DNA of 64,000 bases, from assembly GCA_002497295.1 (NCBI GenBank), contig DANO01000039.1, positions 13,547-77,546 of the forward strand, given 5' to 3'. The notes beneath the pieces are model-generated. The model was not told the DNA's origin. It saw only the letters and a program-made list of their open reading frames with translations, and made no database searches. This document shows, piece after piece, positions 7,173-16,632 of the stretch. The first letter of the stretch is position 1; each line of letters starts with the position of its first letter. Source of the stretch: Euryarchaeota archaeon UBA171. Lineage in GTDB: Archaea > Thermoplasmatota > Poseidoniia > Poseidoniales > Thalassarchaeaceae. A program made the position numbers and the translations under genes.

Positions 7173-9626
7173 ATGGGCGAGGCGCGGTTTGAGGATAAGA
7201 GATGGTCAGTTGACCTCGAGCATAAAATCCTTGATCAGCTCGACAAATCTTCGTCTAAATCCCAATTCTCCTTCAATCCGTCATCTGAACGGGAGATATT
7301 CGTAATTGACACTCCGCCGCCCTATCCGAGTGGCACTTGGCACATCGGTGCTGTCGCTCAATACAGCATGATAGATGTCATCGCGAGGAGTCAAAGGCTC
7401 CTCGGAAAAGAAGTGTATTTTCCATGGGGAGTAGATAGAAACGGCATCAATATCGAATTCACAGTTGAGCGGAAACATAATCGAAAAATGCGCACTTTCG
7501 ATCGTGCTGATTTTATTGATGAATGCCGAATTACAATAGATGAGTACACTGATGCAATGCGAAAAACTGCGAGAAGGGTCGGACTCTCATGTGACTTCGA
7601 TAAGCAGTACCTGACGGACTCTCCGGAATATAGGTCGGTAACTCAATCAATCTTCGTCGATCTATTGTTGAAAGGGAATATTGTAGAAGATCTAAGGCCT
7701 AACCTCTATGATCCAGTCGAGGGGACAACCATCGCCGATGCGGAGGTTACGAGAGTATCAAGAGCAACCAGACTAGTCCACGTGGAATGGTCAACTGAAG
7801 ATGGTCAGAAAGTCATCATATCCACTACAAGACCTGAATTAATCTGTGCTTGTGGTGTTGTTTTAGTTCATCCGGAGGATGATAGGTACACGCATTTACA
7901 CGGAAAGAGGATTTCTCTCCCCATGCCAGTGAATGGCCGTGCAGAATCGGTGGAAATTATAGCACATCCTTCGGTAAAAATGGACTTCGGATCAGGAGTT
8001 CTTATGGTGTGTAGCTATGGTGATCAAAATGACGTGGCGGTGTTCAGAGAACTTGGTCTAGATCCCTATCAAGCCATCGATTTAGATGGTAGAATGACGG
8101 ATATTTCCGGACCTCTCTCTGGCATGACTGTGATGGAAGCTAGAAATGAGGCTGTGGAACTTCTTGGGAGGAAGGATAAAATTGATTCAATTGAAGACCG
8201 GGATCAGGAGATTCCCGTTAGCGAAAGGGGCGGCAATCCCATCGAGATTATACTATTGAAAGAGTGGTATGTGAAACAAGTAGGTATACAGGATCGACTA
8301 GAGGAACTAGTCGATAAAATCCGCTTTGTACCGGAGCGTAACAAGCAGTTACTACTTGATTGGATGCAGGGTATAAGCATAGACTGGCCAATCAGCAGGA
8401 GGCGTTGGTATCATACCGAGATACCCATATGGTATTCCGAGGACGGGGAAACAATAGTCGTCCCTCCAAGTGGTACCTATGTGAGGCCATGGTGTGAAAA
8501 TCCCCCGCCAGGTTCAGTTGCAATAAACCGATCTACGAGAGAGGAACTCGGGAAATATGAGAATCTCGATCTTGGAGAGCTTGTCGGTGAGGGCAAGGTC
8601 TTCGATACCTGGATGGACTCTTCAAATTCAAATCTGTTTGTCTCTGGATACGGGGGGGATGATTCTAATTTCATGAGAGCCTTTCCAACTGCGTTAAGGC
8701 CGCAGGGAAAGGAGATCGTAAGAACTTGGCTCTATTACACGATGCTCAAGAGCGCCCATCTACTGGACTCGCCCGCGTTTCAGACTGTTTGGATCGACGG
8801 ACTTGGAATGGATCCGTGGGGCAGAAAGATGTCTAAATCTTGGGGCAATGGGATTGACGCAGATTCGGTCCTTGATTGCGGTCTCGGGGGAAGAACGGGT
8901 TCATGGCAGATAAGAGGGCCGGATGGAAAATCAGTTAAGCTCAAGGCTAACAAAATTGGGTCTGAGTGTTTCAGACTCTGGAAAGCAGCTGAAGCCCAGG
9001 TCGGTGACGATTTTCACATTAATCCCGAGGAAATCGAATCAAAATATTTCGGAGTGCTGACTAAGATATTCAACGTTGCAAGATTCGCTAGTCAGTTCAA
9101 ATCTCCAGGGTCCATGCCCCCCAACCTCTCTAATGCTGATATGTGGATACTATCGGAGTATGACAGAATGAGGGAAAGCACTGAAAGGCATTGGTCGGAG
9201 ATTGACATATATTCTGCAACACAAGCAGTGAAGACATTCCTAACTGGAGTATTCCCCAGTCATTGGATGGAAATGGCGAAGAGCAGACTCTACGACGACG
9301 ATCCCAGTGCGGCGTGGACGCTTCACACAGTTCTTTCAGGTTCTCTTGCCATATTCTCCCCCGTATGTCCGTTGTTTTGTCACCACTTATCCGGAGTATT
9401 GTACGGCAAAAGTACGATGTACGAAAATGAATACCCGCGATCACCCGGAGTCACAATCAATTCTAGCGATTCAGTCACGAAATCGATGATGCAGTTTAAC
9501 GCTGAGATATGGAGAACTAAGAAGGAAAGGAACCTATCCCTAAAGTCCCCCCTCGAAGATGTTTCAATACCCTATGAATTAGAAGACTATGCCATCGATC
9601 TTCAGAAGATGCATTCACTGGTCTAA
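7173..9626 (+). CDS. valS: Valyl-tRNA synthetase, archaeal type
   Basis: Charges tRNA-Val. The 817-aa class I synthetase begins with IDTPPPYPSGTWHIGA (HIGH-like, about residue 55) and has GVDRNGINIEFTVE, the CP1 editing domain (TTRPEL, about residue 223; DFGSGVLMVC), DWPISRRRWYHTEIPIWY, DTWMDSSNS and GRKMSKSWGN (KMSKS, about residue 551). The DTPPPYPSG and GIN(I)E pattern resembles archaeal ValRS more than IleRS or LeuRS. The WYC..CG zinc pair of some homologues is absent here (WYSEDGE). Its stop overlaps the convergent dehydrogenase stop by 4 bp. A tRNA-Val gene lies at 30.7 kb. Confidence 0.88.
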   Translation: MGEARFEDKRWSVDLEHKILDQLDKSSSKSQFSFNPSSEREIFVIDTPPPYPSGTWHIGAVAQYSMIDVIARSQRLLGKEVYFPWGVDRNGINIEFTVERKHNRKMRTFDRADFIDECRITIDEYTDAMRKTARRVGLSCDFDKQYLTDSPEYRSVTQSIFVDLLLKGNIVEDLRPNLYDPVEGTTIADAEVTRVSRATRLVHVEWSTEDGQKVIISTTRPELICACGVVLVHPEDDRYTHLHGKRISLPMPVNGRAESVEIIAHPSVKMDFGSGVLMVCSYGDQNDVAVFRELGLDPYQAIDLDGRMTDISGPLSGMTVMEARNEAVELLGRKDKIDSIEDRDQEIPVSERGGNPIEIILLKEWYVKQVGIQDRLEELVDKIRFVPERNKQLLLDWMQGISIDWPISRRRWYHTEIPIWYSEDGETIVVPPSGTYVRPWCENPPPGSVAINRSTREELGKYENLDLGELVGEGKVFDTWMDSSNSNLFVSGYGGDDSNFMRAFPTALRPQGKEIVRTWLYYTMLKSAHLLDSPAFQTVWIDGLGMDPWGRKMSKSWGNGIDADSVLDCGLGGRTGSWQIRGPDGKSVKLKANKIGSECFRLWKAAEAQVGDDFHINPEEIESKYFGVLTKIFNVARFASQFKSPGSMPPNLSNADMWILSEYDRMRESTERHWSEIDIYSATQAVKTFLTGVFPSHWMEMAKSRLYDDDPSAAWTLHTVLSGSLAIFSPVCPLFCHHLSGVLYGKSTMYENEYPRSPGVTINSSDSVTKSMMQFNAEIWRTKKERNLSLKSPLEDVSIPYELEDYAIDLQKMHSLV

Positions 9627-10582
9627 GACTCGAACTCAGATAAGATCAGATTTACGATTTCCATTCCTATCCGCTTCTGAGACTCTACAGTAGCTGCTCC
9701 GATGTGGGGCGTTGAAGTCACGTTAGTGTGTGATGATAGGGCGGGATTACCCTCCGGCTCATTTTCGAAAACATCTATGCCAAGACTTCTGATATGGCCC
9801 GAATCTAGCATTCTATGCGCATCTGACTCGTTCAATATGCCTCCCCTAGCACAATTCACAATATGCCTCCCACAGACTGTTCCATCAGGGGAGACATCCG
9901 GCATAAGTTGAATCAAATCAAAATTCACCATCCCGCGTGTCGATTCGGTCAATGCACAATGTATGCTTATGTGCGTACAAGACGAGAAGAGGGATTCTAC
10001 AGAGTCGTGTATGATTACGTCGGAGTTCTTTGCGAGATCCTTTTCGAGAAATGGGTCGAAGACATGCACAGTCATCCCCAGTGACTTAGCTACCACCGCA
10101 ACTCCTCTCGATATCCTCCCGTATCCAACTAGCCCCAAATTCTTGCCTGATAACTCAGTACCCGTTGAGTTCTTCTTTGCCCATATTGTGGAACGCATCG
10201 CTCTATCTGCTCGGGATATGTTCCTGACCCCTGTGAGGAGGTGGCCGATGGTGAACTCTACGACTGCCTTGGTAGAGGCAGTAGGCGTGTTCTTCACCAA
10301 TATCCCATATTCTGAGGCCTTTCCCAAATCGATATTGTCCAACCCTACCCCTGCTCTGACTATGAGTCGAATACATGAATCCGGAGACATATTTGCTGCA
10401 AGCACTTCAGAATCAATTTTCGTGGCCGATCTGATGATTATGGCATGATATCCGGATATCGCCCCTCCTAACAATTCGTCTCTTTCGAAGTGTATCAGAT
10501 CCACATGATGCCCCTTCTCTAGAAGTATTTTGACGCATTCAGGATCGAGCCCGTCCGTAGCGAGTACCCTTGCCATGGGCAT
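9623..10582 (-). CDS. D-2-hydroxyacid dehydrogenase, SerA-like short form
   Basis: 319 aa, NAD-dependent D-isomer-specific dehydrogenase. It has RAGVGLDNID, the Rossmann motif GLVGYGRISRGVA, and the catalytic triad Arg (NCARGG, about residue 242), Glu (FENEPEG, about 272) and His (TPHIGAAT, about 292). Similarity is best to D-3-phosphoglycerate dehydrogenase, the first step of serine synthesis, but the C-terminal ACT/regulatory domain is absent, so feedback control by serine is not expected. Another 2-hydroxyacid substrate is possible. Convergent with valS; divergent from sod. Confidence 0.82.
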   Translation of the reverse strand: MPMARVLATDGLDPECVKILLEKGHHVDLIHFERDELLGGAISGYHAIIIRSATKIDSEVLAANMSPDSCIRLIVRAGVGLDNIDLGKASEYGILVKNTPTASTKAVVEFTIGHLLTGVRNISRADRAMRSTIWAKKNSTGTELSGKNLGLVGYGRISRGVAVVAKSLGMTVHVFDPFLEKDLAKNSDVIIHDSVESLFSSCTHISIHCALTESTRGMVNFDLIQLMPDVSPDGTVCGRHIVNCARGGILNESDAHRMLDSGHIRSLGIDVFENEPEGNPALSSHTNVTSTPHIGAATVESQKRIGMEIVNLILSEFES

Positions 10583-10623
10583 GCTCTTGTCTATGAGTCA
10601 GTTATTGTTGCCCTCGACATATT

Positions 10624-10631
10624 GATTTATC
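10624..10631 (+). promoter_or_regulatory. TATA-like element for leaderless sod
   Basis: GATTTATC is centred about 24 nt before the sod ATG at 10651. This places the predicted transcription start at or next to the start codon, consistent with a leaderless archaeal mRNA. Confidence 0.5.
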
Positions 10632-10650
10632 AGTCTCCGTAGCGTACCTC

Positions 10651-11259
10651 ATGACCTTTCAACTGCCTGACCTTAATTACGCATACGATGCCTTGGAACC
10701 ACACCTCGATGCCTTGACCATGGAGATACATCATTCGAAGCATCATGCAGGTTACACCGCTAAGTTGAACGCTGCAATCAGCGGCACCGAATTGGAGGGC
10801 TCTAGCATAGAGGATATCCTGTCTGTGTGTGCTGATTCTCCAGGTATCAGAAACAACGGTGGCGGATATTGGAACCATTGCTTTTTCTGGGAGTCCATGA
10901 GTCCGAACAGCACATCAGCAGAACCGTCTGGCTCTCTTTCTGAAGCCATTGATTCCGCATTCGGCTCATTTGAGGAGTTTAAGTCAGAATTCAAGAAGGC
11001 AGCACTCACTAGGTTTGGTTCCGGATGGGCCTGGCTCTGTATGGGCGATAATGGACTCACCATCTGCAGTACGCCCAATCAAGATAATCCTCTAATGAAC
11101 ATAGGTGGATGCGGGGATTCGCCTATATTGGGAATAGATGTCTGGGAACACGCATACTACAAGAAATTCGGACCCGGCCGTGGCGATTACGTCGATGCTT
11201 GGTGGAACGTCGTGAATTGGGCCGTCGTCGAGGATAGGTTCAACTCAGCATCCCAGTGA
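10651..11259 (+). CDS. sod: Superoxide dismutase (Fe/Mn)
   Basis: Converts superoxide to oxygen and hydrogen peroxide in the cytoplasm. The 202-aa protein shows all four metal ligands in family context: His in MEIHHSKHHAGY (about residues 25-36), His in YWNHCFFW (about 74-81), and Asp and His in DVWEHAYY (about 163-170). GSGWAWL is also typical. Whether the metal is Fe or Mn, or either, is not decided here. The stop overlaps a GTG start of the next gene (GTGA). Confidence 0.95.
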   Translation: MTFQLPDLNYAYDALEPHLDALTMEIHHSKHHAGYTAKLNAAISGTELEGSSIEDILSVCADSPGIRNNGGGYWNHCFFWESMSPNSTSAEPSGSLSEAIDSAFGSFEEFKSEFKKAALTRFGSGWAWLCMGDNGLTICSTPNQDNPLMNIGGCGDSPILGIDVWEHAYYKKFGPGRGDYVDAWWNVVNWAVVEDRFNSASQ

Positions 11260-12296
11260 CGCATCACGTGGCCTCGGACTCCGGTGACATCTTCTCCGCG
11301 GTACTAATCCTAATCATCCCCGTTCTTCTCACGGTCCCTCTCAGGGTTCTCTGGTCGTGGTGGATTGGCAACGAACCAGAGCATCTGCACTATCGCGAAC
11401 GCTTTACTTCTGTTATCGACTCGGGCTTTCCGATCAAGAATTTCCGTCAAGAGTTGGATAGAACGGCTCGCCAATATGATATCGATTTAGAACGTCAAAC
11501 CAGAATCGAAACAGATATGCTACATCCTCTCGACATGAGGCATTTCTTGCTTGTACCTTCCTTGGTTGTATGGCCAATCCTGAGTATACCAGCTGGATTC
11601 GTATTCCTCCCTCTTCTCCCAGTAACTAGATTTTTCGAATATATCTTGATTGAGAAAAAGGTACTCTTACTGGTTCTGAGGATCGTAAAGAAAGCAACCG
11701 GTTGGGACGTAGTCTGGATAGATAGGCCGGGAGACCCCACCCGCCCACCGGAACCTGTTATCGCTGCGATACACCGCCTCCCCATAACTGTCCTCTTAGG
11801 TGTATTCGCCTACCTCATCGTATCATATCTGTCGGTTTCCTTCAACCTCATCGCTGCCATAACGGTCGGAGTCTATGTCATCTTAGTAGCTGCGATATCC
11901 ATCATAAGAGCAGCCACCAGTGGATCGCTCGTATTCATGGATGCTAGAAACCGTCGTATGATTCCTGCGGATAGTTTCGTCGAACAGCTAATCGGACCGT
12001 GGGTGGGGGTCGGACTTGTCTTCCTCTTATCAAGACAAATCGCTCTCTCATCAACAATCAGGACTGGGGCCCTTTCCGATCCTTCTTATTTTGCGATGAC
12101 TGTGGTCCTGGTCTTGTATATCGCCACAATAATCGGTATCTCTCTGGAGCTGTCTTTCTTCAGAACGCGAGGTAGAGTTGTTGAGTCCGCTTTCGAAGAG
12201 CAGGTTGAGAACCACATGGATCCGGATGAGTATAGGTTCATACGTCATCTGGGAACTTATCAACTAGTAGACTCGGATAATCAGAATGCAGAATGA
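11256..12296 (+). CDS. Polytopic membrane protein of unknown function
   Basis: 346 aa. Membrane segments are visible near the N-terminus (FSAVLILIIPVLLTVPLRVL), at VPSLVVWPILSIPAGFVFLP, at ITVLLGVFAYLIVSYL and in two or three later stretches; a soluble loop of about 50 residues lies between the first and second. The start is GTG overlapping the sod stop in GTGA; an in-frame GTG four codons later is an alternative. The 3' end overlaps the convergent ygfZ-like gene by 16 bp. I do not recognise the family. Coupling to sod suggests co-expression only. Confidence 0.75.
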   Translation: MTHHVASDSGDIFSAVLILIIPVLLTVPLRVLWSWWIGNEPEHLHYRERFTSVIDSGFPIKNFRQELDRTARQYDIDLERQTRIETDMLHPLDMRHFLLVPSLVVWPILSIPAGFVFLPLLPVTRFFEYILIEKKVLLLVLRIVKKATGWDVVWIDRPGDPTRPPEPVIAAIHRLPITVLLGVFAYLIVSYLSVSFNLIAAITVGVYVILVAAISIIRAATSGSLVFMDARNRRMIPADSFVEQLIGPWVGVGLVFLLSRQIALSSTIRTGALSDPSYFAMTVVLVLYIATIIGISLELSFFRTRGRVVESAFEEQVENHMDPDEYRFIRHLGTYQLVDSDNQNAE

Positions 12297-13057
12297 ATGG
12301 TTGATATCTCCACATCCATGCCCTTGTGATTAATCACGCCGTCCAAAACACCTTCATCGGCAATAGCATGTGCAAAAGAATCCACAAAAGGCGTGAAAAT
12401 CTTCAATTTACCATCTTCAGTGATTAAGCGCCCCATATCCAGTGCAGCCTCGGATCTTATCCTGACGAGCCTCTTTGTTACGGGGTTCCTGGAATCTAGC
12501 CTAGCATGTATCTCCTGCCCAGGATAGCATCCATTTTCCAGCTTAACGAAATCTGATAGACCAATTTCATGAGGCAGATACCTCCCTCCTAGATGATACT
12601 CCGTTAACCCTCCTTGTGCCAGTGCAAAATGCAGTAACGAGAGATTTGTGGACTCCTCACCTCCCTCGTCCGATGAAATTCTGATTCTGAAATTACTTTC
12701 AATTCCAATTCCTCGTATGAGAATTCCATCACTATGGCCAGAGCCTCTCTCATCTTGGATGAATCTTGCAATTACAAGAGACGCGTCTCTGACTGAACCG
12801 CCCTTCTTACTCAGATTTCTTGCTATTGCAGAGAGATAGTCCGGTTTCCCTCTACATAGATGGAGCAATATCAACCCGGCCTCATCGTGAATAACGTATG
12901 GAGCATCAATAGTTCTTCCAACCGGATCGCATATTACGGCCCTAGATATCGACCCAGGCGGATATGGCTTAATTTTCACAGTAGAAATAGAAGACAGGAC
13001 ATCTTCAATTCCATCTCCCTCGAGAAGGGTCGTTGGGCGCGAGTCTTCTATATTCAT
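12281..13057 (-). CDS. YgfZ/GcvT-like folate-binding Fe-S protein
   Basis: 258 aa. LENGCYPGQEIHAR (Cys at about residue 182) is the K-x-G-C-Y-x-G-Q-E signature of the YgfZ/Caf17 family, folate-binding proteins that help maintain certain Fe-S enzymes. The preceding LPHEIGLSDFVKLE also fits. The start at 13057 (MNIEDSRPTT) is 4 nt after the upstream iscA-like stop, which is more natural than longer readings into that gene. Pairing with an A-type carrier on one transcript supports a role in Fe-S protein maturation, perhaps for the molybdoenzyme on the opposite strand. Confidence 0.83.
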   Translation of the reverse strand: MNIEDSRPTTLLEGDGIEDVLSSISTVKIKPYPPGSISRAVICDPVGRTIDAPYVIHDEAGLILLHLCRGKPDYLSAIARNLSKKGGSVRDASLVIARFIQDERGSGHSDGILIRGIGIESNFRIRISSDEGGEESTNLSLLHFALAQGGLTEYHLGGRYLPHEIGLSDFVKLENGCYPGQEIHARLDSRNPVTKRLVRIRSEAALDMGRLITEDGKLKIFTPFVDSFAHAIADEGVLDGVINHKGMDVEISTIHSAF

Positions 13058-13061
13058 ACCA

Positions 13062-13448
13062 TCAACCAAACGACTGCCCACAGCCGCAAGATTTGTCTGC
13101 ATTAGGATTTGTAATCTGGAAACCACCGCCCATCAGCGTATCCTTGTAGTCTAGTACAATTCCATTAAGGAGATCGGAATCCCTGTCATGTATCATGATG
13201 GTTCTTCCTCCGACGGATATGGATTGATAGCCCTCTTCATCGGGCCTATCTACAATCTTCATGTCATACAGATAGCCCGAGCATCCCCCAGACTCTGCAG
13301 ATATCACAAGTACGGACCCTTCTCCATCATCAGACATGGATTTCTCTATGGCTGACTTTGCAGTCTCGGTGACATCTATTTTCACCTCTACGACATCGAC
13401 TTCCACGGCCATCGGCAGACCGAGTCCGCTCCCGCCTATCAGCCCCAT
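13062..13448 (-). CDS. A-type Fe-S carrier (IscA/HesB family)
   Basis: 128 aa. The three cysteines of the family are present, in GGCSGYLYDM (about residue 54) and in SCGCGQSF near the C-terminus (about residues 121 and 123). It probably receives and passes on iron-sulfur clusters. ATG 13448 is chosen because a TATA-like element at 13468-13478 lies 25 nt upstream, giving a leaderless transcript; ATG 13412 is an alternative. A longer reading from 13499 would overlap the divergent fdhD start. It is co-directional with and 4 nt from the ygfZ-like gene. Confidence 0.88.
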   Translation of the reverse strand: MGLIGGSGLGLPMAVEVDVVEVKIDVTETAKSAIEKSMSDDGEGSVLVISAESGGCSGYLYDMKIVDRPDEEGYQSISVGGRTIMIHDRDSDLLNGIVLDYKDTLMGGGFQITNPNADKSCGCGQSFG

Positions 13449-13467
13449 GTGTCTCTGTCGGTCTGTT

Positions 13468-13478
13468 GATATTTGAAC
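13468..13478. promoter_or_regulatory. Shared bidirectional TATA element between iscA-like gene and fdhD
   Basis: GATATTTGAAC reads as GTTCAAATATC on the other strand, TATA-like both ways. Its centre (about 13472) is 26 nt before the fdhD ATG at 13498 and about 25 nt before the iscA-like ATG at 13448. Both genes would then be leaderless from a single element. Confidence 0.5.
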
Positions 13479-13497
13479 CCGTCCAGGGATATCTGGC

Positions 13498-14295
13498 ATG
13501 AATGCTCATGATCGACCCGATAACGGGGAATGGATTGAAATCGAATCCAGGTATTTGAGTTCGGACGATGGCACTGAATTCGATTACAAAGCGCCTCTCG
13601 AAGAACCATTGAGGATATCTATAACACATCTAGGGAAGACCAATTACCTTGGCATTTTTATGAGAACCCCGGGCAATGACCTGAATCTAGTTAGAGGGCT
13701 TCTCTACAATGAAGGAATAATTACAGAACTAGATTCGATAGATACGCTCACTCTTGAAGACGGTTTAGCAAAGATAGCCCTCATGGATGATACCCCCTAC
13801 GACCCTTCCGAACACAATAGAAACATGATGGTGACGGGTTCATGCGGTCTTTGCGGACGTAGTGCCTTACACGACCATCAACCTGTTAATTCTCATGACA
13901 CATTCTCACAAAAACAGATTCATGATATGCATGCTTTGGCTATGCAGCAACAGCATATGTTTAGGGAAACTGGAGGTACACACGGTGCTGCAGCCTTCAA
14001 CTCGAAGGGGGATATGATTGGCTGTGAGGAAGATGTAGGACGTCACAATGCGATGGATAAGCTAACTGGATACCTGCTGACTGAATCACTCGCCCCGTCA
14101 GTATGTACACTATCTGGTCGAATCTCATATGAATTGGTTCAGAAAGCAATCAGAAGTGGGTACTGCATTCTTTCTGCTGTCGGCTCCGCAACCACTTTGG
14201 CCATTCAGCTGGCTAGAGAGTATGATCTCACTCTCGTCTCATTTGCCAGGGTAGATAGGATGACAGTTCTATCAGCTCCAAGACGTATACGATGA
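13498..14295 (+). CDS. fdhD: FdhD sulfurtransferase for formate dehydrogenase
   Basis: FdhD passes sulfur to the molybdenum/tungsten bis-MGD cofactor of formate dehydrogenase. The 265-aa protein contains TGSCGLCGRSAL (CxxC at about residues 117-120, the catalytic pair), GGTHGAAAF, EDVGRHNAMDKL and the C-terminal SAVGSATTLAIQLA, all family hallmarks. A leaderless start at 13498 is supported by the TATA element 26 nt upstream. It lies 69 bp ahead of an FdhF-like oxidoreductase, its likely client. Confidence 0.95.
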   Translation: MNAHDRPDNGEWIEIESRYLSSDDGTEFDYKAPLEEPLRISITHLGKTNYLGIFMRTPGNDLNLVRGLLYNEGIITELDSIDTLTLEDGLAKIALMDDTPYDPSEHNRNMMVTGSCGLCGRSALHDHQPVNSHDTFSQKQIHDMHALAMQQQHMFRETGGTHGAAAFNSKGDMIGCEEDVGRHNAMDKLTGYLLTESLAPSVCTLSGRISYELVQKAIRSGYCILSAVGSATTLAIQLAREYDLTLVSFARVDRMTVLSAPRRIR

Positions 14296-14364
14296 ATGAC
14301 AGTAACCGATGGACACTACTGAATCTTCAGACATGCATATACCGGTGTAACTGCGCACAGGGCC

Positions 14365-16632
14365 ATGGGCAGAGGGGCTTCGAGAACAGGCCCGACTAAT
14401 TTCAAACAACCAACTCTAGCTCCTGTCAAAGAAGTCGCTGCGGGCCTTCCAGCTGTAGTTTCGGCTTGGAAACACGGCATAGGGAAGATGGGTCCACTGG
14501 ATTCTGCCAAAACACTCAGTCGTGCAAATCAACATAAGGGGTTCGATTGTCCGGGTTGCGCATGGCCTGATCCATCAGAACCGTCGCCCTTTGAGTATTG
14601 TGAGAATGGTGCAAAGGCCATCGCTGATGAGGCAACTAACAAAGTGATACAAGACTCGTTCTGGGAGGAGAATAGCGTTTTGTCGCTGGCTAGGAAATCT
14701 GACATTTGGTTGAATGCACAAGGCAGGCTCTCGAGACCACTGATCATGGAAAAGGATTCGAACCACTACAGACCCATAGATTGGGACAGGGCCTTCGGGA
14801 TAATCGGGGCCGCACTCTTCAATCTAGAGAATGAAGATGATGCATACTTCTACACTTCAGGAAGAGCCTCTAATGAGGCGGCATTTCTTTGGCAATTACT
14901 CGCAAGGCAACATGGTACCAATAATCTTCCAGATTGTTCGAATATGTGCCATGAAAGTTCAGGAGTGGCCTTGGGGGAATCGATAGGCATTGGAAAGGGC
15001 ACTGTAAGGCTTGAAGACTTCGATCACTCCGATTTGATAGTGGTTGTTGGGCAGAATCCAGGTACGAATCATCCCAGAATGCTTTCCGCACTCAGTTCTG
15101 CTAAGAAATCTGGATCATCTGTATTGAGTATCAATCCAATCAGAGAGACTGGCATGCGAGGGTTTCGACATCCACAGAACGCCATCGATATGCTAGGCTC
15201 CGGAGTGAAAATAGCAGATGATCATGTCGATATCAGAATCAATGGGGACATGGCACTATTCAGAGGGATAGGTTCTGTAATGATTGAAAATGGGTGGATC
15301 GATAAGTCATTTATCGATTCCAGTACCAGCGGTTACAATTCTTATGTAAAAGCCTCAAAGAAAATTGATTGGGGCGAGATTGAGAAGGCAACAGGCCAAT
15401 CCGAATCCAGGATAAGGGACCTAGCCACTCTTTTCTCAAGATCCAGGAGTACCATCATTTGTTGGGCTATGGGCATAACCCAGCACAGAAATTCAGTGGA
15501 TACGATACGCGAGATCGTGAACGTCCTACTATTGGGCGGCCACATAGGCAGGCCAGGAGCAGGTGTATGCCCTGTGAGGGGACATTCTAATGTTCAGGGC
15601 GATAGAACCGTTGGAATCACTCATGCGCCGTCAGAGAAGTTTCTAGCAGCCATCCAGAAAAGATACGGAGTCCATCCAGTGGAGGGACATGGGGCTGACG
15701 CTGTGCATGCGGTGGAGAGGATGAGGGAAAGAGGCGGTATTTTCCTTTCCCTCGGAGGTAATTTCCTTTCTGCGATGTCCGATACAGATCGAACCGCAGA
15801 GGCACTTGAGTCCTGTAGTCTAACAGTCCAGATATCAACTAAATTGAATCGCAGTCATCTGATAACCGGTGAAACTGCGATCATACTTCCATGCCTTGGG
15901 AGAACGGACGAGCAAGTCACTTCAAACGGCCCTCAGATTCTATCTGTTGAGAATTCGATGGGAGTGGTGCATATGTCCAATGGCAGCAAAAGTAGGCCTT
16001 CGATGTCAATGCGATCTGAACCTACGATAATAGCCGGAATAGCTCGCAAGCGTCAAGATATGGCTGGCGGCGCGATTCAATGGTTAGACTTGGGTTCGGA
16101 CTTCTCGTTAATCAGAGAAGGAATCGAGGCCACAGTTCCTGGCTTCGAGGCATATAATTCCAGAATTCTCCGCCCATCGGGGTTCGAATTGCCAAATCCG
16201 CCAAGGGATACCAGAACTTTCAGAACATCCACGGGAAGAGCTGAGTTTTCAGCAGCGGAAATCTCATCATTTACCCCCGACGATGATGCTTACACTATGA
16301 TGACAATCAGGTCACATGATCAATTCAATACAACGATATACACTGAAAATGATAGATACAGGGGTATTTCTGGTTCGCGGAGGATTATACTCATGTCGAG
16401 AGACGATATGAATGAAAGAGGCTTCAGAACTGGTCAAATGGTGGATATATCAACAACAGGAGTAGATAGGAGGATGGAATCAGATGGGTGGTCAGTAGTC
16501 CCATACGATATACCTAGGGGCTGTGTAGCAACTTACTTTCCCGAGTCCAATCATTTGATCCCAATAGAGTCATACGCTGAAGGGAGCTTCACCCCTACAT
16601 CCAAATCGGTTTCAGTGCTAATTAACGGCTAG
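14365..16632 (+). CDS. Molybdopterin oxidoreductase, FdhF/YdeP-like alpha subunit
   Basis: 755 aa. FDCPGCAWPDP (CxxC at about residue 62) with CENGAK is typical of the YdeP/FdhF-like family (TIGR01701 type). NMCHESSGVALGESIG (about residues 193-208) holds the likely Mo-ligand cysteine at the place where formate dehydrogenase H has selenocysteine. VVGQNPGTNHPRML, GHIGRPGAGVCPVRGHSNVQGD and FRTSTGRAEFS follow in order. The true substrate of YdeP-like enzymes is not settled, so formate oxidation is inferred from the adjacent fdhD. No electron-transfer subunits are next to it. The C-terminus overlaps the convergent TPR gene by 11 bp. Confidence 0.88.
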   Translation: MGRGASRTGPTNFKQPTLAPVKEVAAGLPAVVSAWKHGIGKMGPLDSAKTLSRANQHKGFDCPGCAWPDPSEPSPFEYCENGAKAIADEATNKVIQDSFWEENSVLSLARKSDIWLNAQGRLSRPLIMEKDSNHYRPIDWDRAFGIIGAALFNLENEDDAYFYTSGRASNEAAFLWQLLARQHGTNNLPDCSNMCHESSGVALGESIGIGKGTVRLEDFDHSDLIVVVGQNPGTNHPRMLSALSSAKKSGSSVLSINPIRETGMRGFRHPQNAIDMLGSGVKIADDHVDIRINGDMALFRGIGSVMIENGWIDKSFIDSSTSGYNSYVKASKKIDWGEIEKATGQSESRIRDLATLFSRSRSTIICWAMGITQHRNSVDTIREIVNVLLLGGHIGRPGAGVCPVRGHSNVQGDRTVGITHAPSEKFLAAIQKRYGVHPVEGHGADAVHAVERMRERGGIFLSLGGNFLSAMSDTDRTAEALESCSLTVQISTKLNRSHLITGETAIILPCLGRTDEQVTSNGPQILSVENSMGVVHMSNGSKSRPSMSMRSEPTIIAGIARKRQDMAGGAIQWLDLGSDFSLIREGIEATVPGFEAYNSRILRPSGFELPNPPRDTRTFRTSTGRAEFSAAEISSFTPDDDAYTMMTIRSHDQFNTTIYTENDRYRGISGSRRIILMSRDDMNERGFRTGQMVDISTTGVDRRMESDGWSVVPYDIPRGCVATYFPESNHLIPIESYAEGSFTPTSKSVSVLING

